From assembly GCF_010389155.1 (NCBI RefSeq), contig NC_057766.1, forward strand, positions 24,437,516 through 24,501,515: a DNA stretch of 64,000 nucleotides. Reading direction: 5' to 3'. The notes under the pieces are model-generated. The model ran no database searches. It worked only from the letters and a program-made list of their open reading frames with translations, and was not told where the DNA came from. Positions within the stretch are counted from its first letter, which is position 1, and every line of letters begins with the position of its first letter. Made by a program: the position numbers and the translations under genes. Of the stretch, positions 58,822 through 64,000 are shown one piece after another. The DNA is from Erigeron canadensis. Lineage: Eukaryota > Streptophyta > Magnoliopsida > Asterales > Asteraceae.

Positions 58822-59676
58822 GAGTTTTTTTCCAAACTAGTATAATGGAAAACTTATTTACCAAACTAGTATATTTTTAAAAATATTTACTATTTTAGTT
58901 AAAAGCTCATTAAACATTAAATATAAAAAATTAAAAGAGCATCTGTTGTCACCATTTTACCATTTTACTTGCACCTAGCCGCTCACTACACTACAATACA
59001 ATCTCGATGTTCTTGTGTTTCATTTTCATCTCTAATTTCATCTTCTTCAAAAACATCATCCGTATTAATTTCATCTTCTAAAGCATTGTTAACATCAAAA
59101 TTGTTCACAACAGCAGCTTGAGATATTTTATTGAAATCTTCACTTTGAGTCATGTGAAAGACTACATTCAATTTGTTCATGATGGTGGTTGCCTATGAAA
59201 ACAAAAAATACAACAAAAATGGGCAAACACAAAAAAGACAAACACATGCTTAAAATAATAAACAAACAAAATTTACTATCAGATTAGTTTTTCTAAAATT
59301 GTAAGTAATGAAAAAAACAATATAAATCTCTAAATTAATATGTATATGTGTGCGTAAGTAAAGATAGTTACATCCTTTTTGTTATCACATGACAATCAAC
59401 AAATAGAAAAATAGGTTTAAATTCATATAGAAATAATTACCTGAAGAACAAATACGGTGGAAAGGTGGATAGCAAATGAAGGTGAAGAAAAAATCAAGGG
59501 AAAAAGAAGATAAAGGGTTTTTTTAGTCGTAATTAGGGATTTTCTTTATTATATTTTTCAATATAATAAATATAAGATTAAATTAAATTAACTTTTAACT
59601 AAAATGATAAATATTTTTAAAAGTATACTAGTTTGGTAAATAAACTTTTCCATTATACTACTTTGGAAAAAAACTC
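58822..59676. mobile_element. Mutator-like element, 855 bp, perfect 9-bp target duplication
   Basis: The ends GAGTTTTTTTCC and GGAAAAAAACTC are exact inverted repeats, and similarity continues inward for about 85 bp (CTAGTATAATGG). GAAATTTGG lies directly outside both ends (58813-58821 and 59677-59685). It has no transposase. A minus-strand open frame of 64 codons (58986-59180) has an acidic C-terminal half (DEINTDDVFEEDEIRDENE); it may be captured host sequence or part of an ancestral transposon gene, and no domain is recognised. Confidence 0.88.
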
Positions 59677-59685
59677 GAAATTTGG

Positions 59686-61300
59686 TACTGTTGTAGTCGA
59701 CATAGCCGTCTTGAGGATTTATACACCTACGACGCAATAAATCAAATCATAAAAATATTTTTTTGAAACGACATAAATGTTATTGTTGTAAACTTAAATT
59801 TACAAACTCATGCTATTAAAATACTATATCGTAATAGCTCACTGATCGTCAATTTCTCCTAACATATTTCACAACAAATTAGTTGATACTCTTCATAGTT
59901 TATGTCTTTTACTCCTATATAACAAAACCCCCCTTAATAAAATGATTTATAGAATACATCTCTCACTATCCTCATTTTTACATTAATAACTACACTACCA
60001 TCACTTCCCGCCGTCTCCTCCTCTTCCTCACCCTCCTATAACTAAGGAGGCGTTTAGTTGGAAAAAACACTCCTTAATTTTCATTCTTGTTTTTTCAAAC
60101 AAACATGAAAAACAAAAAACGCATTTTAATCATAGTTCTCTAATAATAGAGAAAACATTGTTTTCTACTTTTCTATTGAAAACTATAACACATTATTTGT
60201 TTTTTAATTGTTTTCAACTTTTCATTTTCTAAATTTTGAAAACATCAAATTATATTAACTCTTTCCCTACTCCCATGTCCATGCCCCTGTCACCCCTCTC
60301 CCGCCTCCGTCACCCCTCTCCCGCCTCCGTCACCCCTCCCACTTAATAAAGTATTTTAATTTAGATTATGTTTTTTAATCTGAAAATGAAAGTAGTATTT
60401 TTTTTATATATATTTTGAACTTGTTTTCAAATTTTTTTTATATATTTTCTAGAAACGAAAAACTTATTAATCTTTTAGAAAATTAAAAATGAAAAATTAG
60501 AAAAGATTTTGCACAATTAAATGTGCCCTAAGTAACTAAAAACAAAACCTACTCTAAACGAAAATAAAATATCGCGTGAGTTAAAAAATGAAGATACTAT
60601 CTTATTTGATTTTTCTTGCATAGTTATATTCTTTAATAAAATTAAAATATTTTGCTTGATTTTAATATGTGCGTCTTCAGAAAACAAAGACGAAATAATC
60701 CACAAAAGATGTGTATGTAACTTTTTTTTGTGGGCTTAGTTACATTATTTAATTTGAGTTAATTCTAACATTAGCCCTTTGTACTTTTTAGCAATAGGGT
60801 TCTTTTTTGAGTATGTTGTAATGAGGGTCTTTATTTTAAAAACATTTCGTGAGATTGATCCCTGTTTAAGAGAACATTTAGCAGGTGACTTCAAGTCTTC
60901 ACGTGGCCATGACGTGTAAGGGTAATATCGTCTTTTCCTACAATACAGACTAGACCCTCATTAATAAACTAGAAAAAGAGACTCCTATTACTAAAATGAA
61001 AAAACCATAAGGACCAATCTCGAGTTAACACATTAAGATCCTTTTTAATAAATAGAAGATTGCAATATACAACACAATAAGTAAATTTATGTATATTTTA
61101 TAATTTTAATAATAAGATCTTATATAAATATTTTTATTTATATTTTTAAAACCAATTGATATATGAACTGTTGTTGTTATTTAAGGTTAAGAACTAATAT
61201 ATTTTACGTTAAAATTAGATATTTATTAAAAAAACAAATTTGTTCTAATAATATAAATGTTATATGTTAGTTCTCTATTTACCTATAAAACATTTATGTA
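59686..61300. other. intergenic, repeat remnants, no gene recognised
   Basis: About 60287-60340 has a 20-bp tandem unit (CGTCACCCCTCTCCCGCCTC, about 2.5 copies). The stretch from AAGGAGGCGTTTAGTTGG (60043) may be the end of a hAT-type derivative. About 60755-61030 resembles 62115-62370 (loosely, blocks such as AGGGTCTTTATTTT and GACGTGTAAGGG). No gene. Confidence 0.4.
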
Positions 61301-61308
61301 GTTGGTTG

Positions 61309-61779
61309 CTATGATGCACCGAAACTCCAACAGGTAGCCGTACCCGTTTCCGAAACTCTATGGACACGTTTCCGCGTACGAAACACATATGAAACGTTCC
61401 CTTGAATTTTCTATAGATACCGAAACGTTTATTTGAAGTTTTCATACGGTTTCTAATTAATATCAAGGTTTTAATGGACTTTTTCTATTCCCCAAACCCA
61501 AGCAGGTTAATATTATATACAATTTGATCAACATTAATTTTTTTCTATTCCAAAACCAATTATTAAACACTAAACATTCAATAGTGATCACTGATCAAGC
61601 ATGTATTATACAATTATACATAATCTCTCAAGTCTCAAGTATTTCTCTATAAAAATTGATATAATTTATATTTGTTTTTTTTATTGCCGTACCCGTATTC
61701 TTGATTTTTCAGTTTTGCCGTTCCCCGTTCGCGTATCGTTCCCGTACCCCTATGTCGTATCCGTTTCGTTGCTACATAG
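61309..61779. mobile_element. non-autonomous hAT element, perfect 8-bp target duplication
   Basis: The ends CTATGATGCACCGAAAC and GTTTCGTTGCTACATAG are imperfect inverted repeats. GTTGGTTG lies directly outside both ends (61301-61308 and 61780-61787), the 8-bp duplication of hAT transposons. The element is 471 bp with many CCGTACCCG/CGTTCCCGT words and no transposase. Confidence 0.85.
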
Positions 61780-61787
61780 GTTGGTTG

Positions 61788-62487
61788 ATTAATAAATATT
61801 AATTAATAAATATATGTGAAAGTTTATTTTAATATAGACGCTAACAGATTTTTTTAATATATTTTAGATATATCAATATACTTTTTGTATTTTATAATAT
61901 GTGGATATAAGTTATTATGTGAATTGTATTTATATCATCAACTGAAACATTTATAAGTTTTAGAATTTTTTTTTGTGAAAATATATTTCTAGTAGTTTAA
62001 AAATTAATAAATATGAAGAGCTAAAAAAACTCTTTTTTTTGTGAAAAGATTTTTTTGTGTGAAAATATATTCACTTTTCCCAAATACAAATGATGATATG
62101 TATAATCAGAAGTTAATTGCATGATTGGTCCTTGTGGTTTGTTCATTTTAATAATAGGGGTCCCTTTTCAAAATCATTATCAATAAAAGTCCCTTCTATG
62201 TTGTGTAAAAAGATGATATTCTCCCTACACGTTATTGCCACTTGTAGACTTAATGATACTCGCTAATGATTCTGTTAAAAAGGGACCAATTTTGCAAAAA
62301 CTTTTCAAAATAGGAATCCTCATTATAACGATACTTGAAAAGGGACCCTCATTGTTTAAACATACAAACCAGAATTACCAATCTTACAATTAACTCATTT
62401 AATTTATATATGATTAATGGGTTTCTCACATATTTAATAGGCTTGGCCAACTACATATATATAATTTTAAAAATCAGACTCCCTAAA
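61788..62487. other. intergenic, no gene recognised
   Basis: AT-rich sequence with repeat-like blocks (GGTCCTTGTGGTTTG, AGGGACCCTCATTG) at 62115-62370. No coding pattern. Confidence 0.4.
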
Positions 62488-62590
62488 ATATTGAACCTCA
62501 AATGATCACCCGACTTGTCCTATGTCTAAGTTGTCCTTAATATCGAACCTCAAATGATCACCCGACTTGTCCTATGTCTAAGTTGTCTTT
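62488..62590. repeat. 52-bp tandem duplication
   Basis: The unit containing GAACCTCAAATGATCACCCG and CTATGTCTAAGTTGTC occurs twice, starting near 62493 and 62545. Confidence 0.9.
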
Positions 62591-62591
62591 A

Positions 62592-62867
62592 GAGCATCTT
62601 CAATGGGATAAAGCTTTTATAAGCTTTTTATTTTCCCAACCAACCAATCTATTAATTTAAAATAAGAAAAAGTCATTCACTCCAATGCAAAAGCTTTTTC
62701 TAAAGCTTTTTTTGTGTGTGAATCGAAAAAAAAGCTTTTCTTCAAAGGGTTGAAGATTGTCAAGCTTTTGATAAAAAAATAAAGCCTTTGTATCAAATGG
62801 TATCAAGCTTTTCAAAGACTTTTTTTCTTCAAAAAAAGCTTTTCATCAACCTCCATTGGAGATGCTC
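62592..62867. mobile_element. Tourist-like (PIF/Harbinger) MITE
   Basis: The ends GAGCATCTTCAATGG and CCATTGGAGATGCTC are inverted repeats, and TTA occurs directly outside both (62589-62591 and 62868-62870), the 3-bp duplication of PIF/Harbinger elements. The 276-bp interior is AAGCTTTT-rich. Confidence 0.85.
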
Positions 62868-62960
62868 TTAGTATTAGAGCATGTAATGATATAACTTTAA
62901 ACATCAGTTTTTTCAAGTATAGATTTTTCTATCACTAACTACATTGTACAGACGTTTATA

Positions 62961-63881
62961 TCTCTCCTATTATATTATATATATATTAAAAACCTATGTA
63001 AATGTACAAGTACTTTATGCATGAAATGTACAAGTTTTTAAAGCACATACTAATTTTAACCAAATTTCGTTTTAACCCCTTGAATTTAAACCAAATTTCG
63101 TTTTAACCCTCTAAAATATATATTTTTTAACATTTACCACACATCAAAGTTTTCACTTTCATTTTCATGACACTAAACTTTTAAATTCTCATTTTTTCAT
63201 CAAACAACTTTCACATAGTTACGGTTTTACTTTTAAACATTTGGTGTTTGATTATTTTCATTTGTCTTTTTATACATATATACAATAACTTTTATCATCG
63301 TTACGTCATACGTTCATGTTATATTTAAAACATTAATATAGTTATTGTTCATGTTTTTATACATCTTAATATTCTTTACATTATTTTGCTACATGTTTAG
63401 CTGTTTATTTAATGAAAGTTTTTATCTTTTAACTTGTATCCCATATCAAAATTTTCGTTTTCATTTTTATTGATACTAAACTTTTGGGTTCTCAGGTTTT
63501 CATCATACATTTTGTACAAAGTTATGGTTTTACTTGTAAAGATTTGTTTTTTGATTATTTTCTTCCATTTTTATACATATATATAACGTTTTTAATTTAT
63601 AATAATTTTCATCATGCTTACGTCTTACATTCATGAAACATTTAAAGCATTAATATAATTATTATTTGTGTTCTTATACGACTTATTATTCTTTTACAAT
63701 ATTTTTAATGTTATTGCTAGATGGTTAGTTGTAATTTTTTAAATTTGGGTTCGAATATTTGACATAAATTTATTGTATACTCTCCGCTTCCTCGGGGCCC
63801 TCACTTTTTACTCAACTCACTCAGACGCTCCCAAAAACGCACCCCGCGGCAACGCGCGGGGTCAAAGTGTCAAACAACTAG
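62961..63881 (+). mobile_element. non-autonomous Helitron, 921 bp
   Basis: Starts TCTCTCCTATTATATTATAT after an A and ends CAACAACTAG before a T. A strong hairpin with CCCCGCG and CGCGGGG arms lies at 63842-63861, about 16 nt before the CTAG. Internal words such as ACCAAATTTCGTTTTAACCC are repeated. No Rep-helicase frame is present. Confidence 0.75.
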
Positions 63882-64000
63882 TTATTACTAAATATGAATT
63901 ATAATATAACAATTATAACAAAATAATAGTATATAATATTTAACGTGTGATATTAAAATAATCACAAAAATGATATAAATTATAAAAACACCATAGCAAA

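Overview
This window is plant nuclear DNA from a eudicot; several traits make an asterid such as a daisy-family plant plausible, but the sequence alone does not fix the species. It is AT-rich, has short spliced genes with GT-AG introns, one nuclear-type tRNA gene and many small transposable elements. All recognisable genes except one AP2-like relic lie on the plus strand.

Layout. 1-2.6 kb holds repeats, including a Mutator-like element with a perfect 9-bp target duplication. 3.0-4.8 kb is a complete two-exon gibberellin receptor gene (GID1). 7.3-56.8 kb is a tandem cluster of genes for DUF1517 proteins, the family of the chloroplast protein FLAP1. I find four open full-length copies (A at 7317, D at 29471, F at 46181, H at 54016), three six-exon copies with disabling damage (B at 12375, C at 20632, G at 50012), and two exon-1 fragments (18844 and E at 34639). 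All six-exon copies share the same intron positions and phases. 57-64 kb is gene-poor and rich in repeats with readable ends.

The cluster has two subfamilies. Type I (A, D, F, fragment E and the 18.8-kb relic) has a plastid-type N-terminus, a clear first membrane segment, a Gly-rich GGRMGG-like motif, a Ser-rich linker, a second membrane segment and the soluble DUF1517 domain. Type II (B, C, G, H) has an Arg-containing, acid-free N-terminus that looks like a mitochondrial or dual-targeting presequence, has lost the hydrophobicity of the first membrane segment, and has a different C-terminal tail. Only H remains intact among type II.

The damage can be dated in relative terms. B and C each carry a solo LTR in exon 1 with perfect 5-bp target duplications; in C, removing the LTR restores the local frame. 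Intron 4 of C carries a Mutator-like inverted-repeat element that itself contains a 3.06-kb solo LTR with a third perfect target duplication. Between E and F lie a duplicated tRNA-Tyr segment, a 241-bp Helitron whose empty site survives in the paralogous segment, and remains of an AINTEGUMENTA-like AP2 gene. Functions of the tandem genes are inferred from the FLAP1 family (control of non-photochemical quenching and plastid ion balance); nothing here shows expression.
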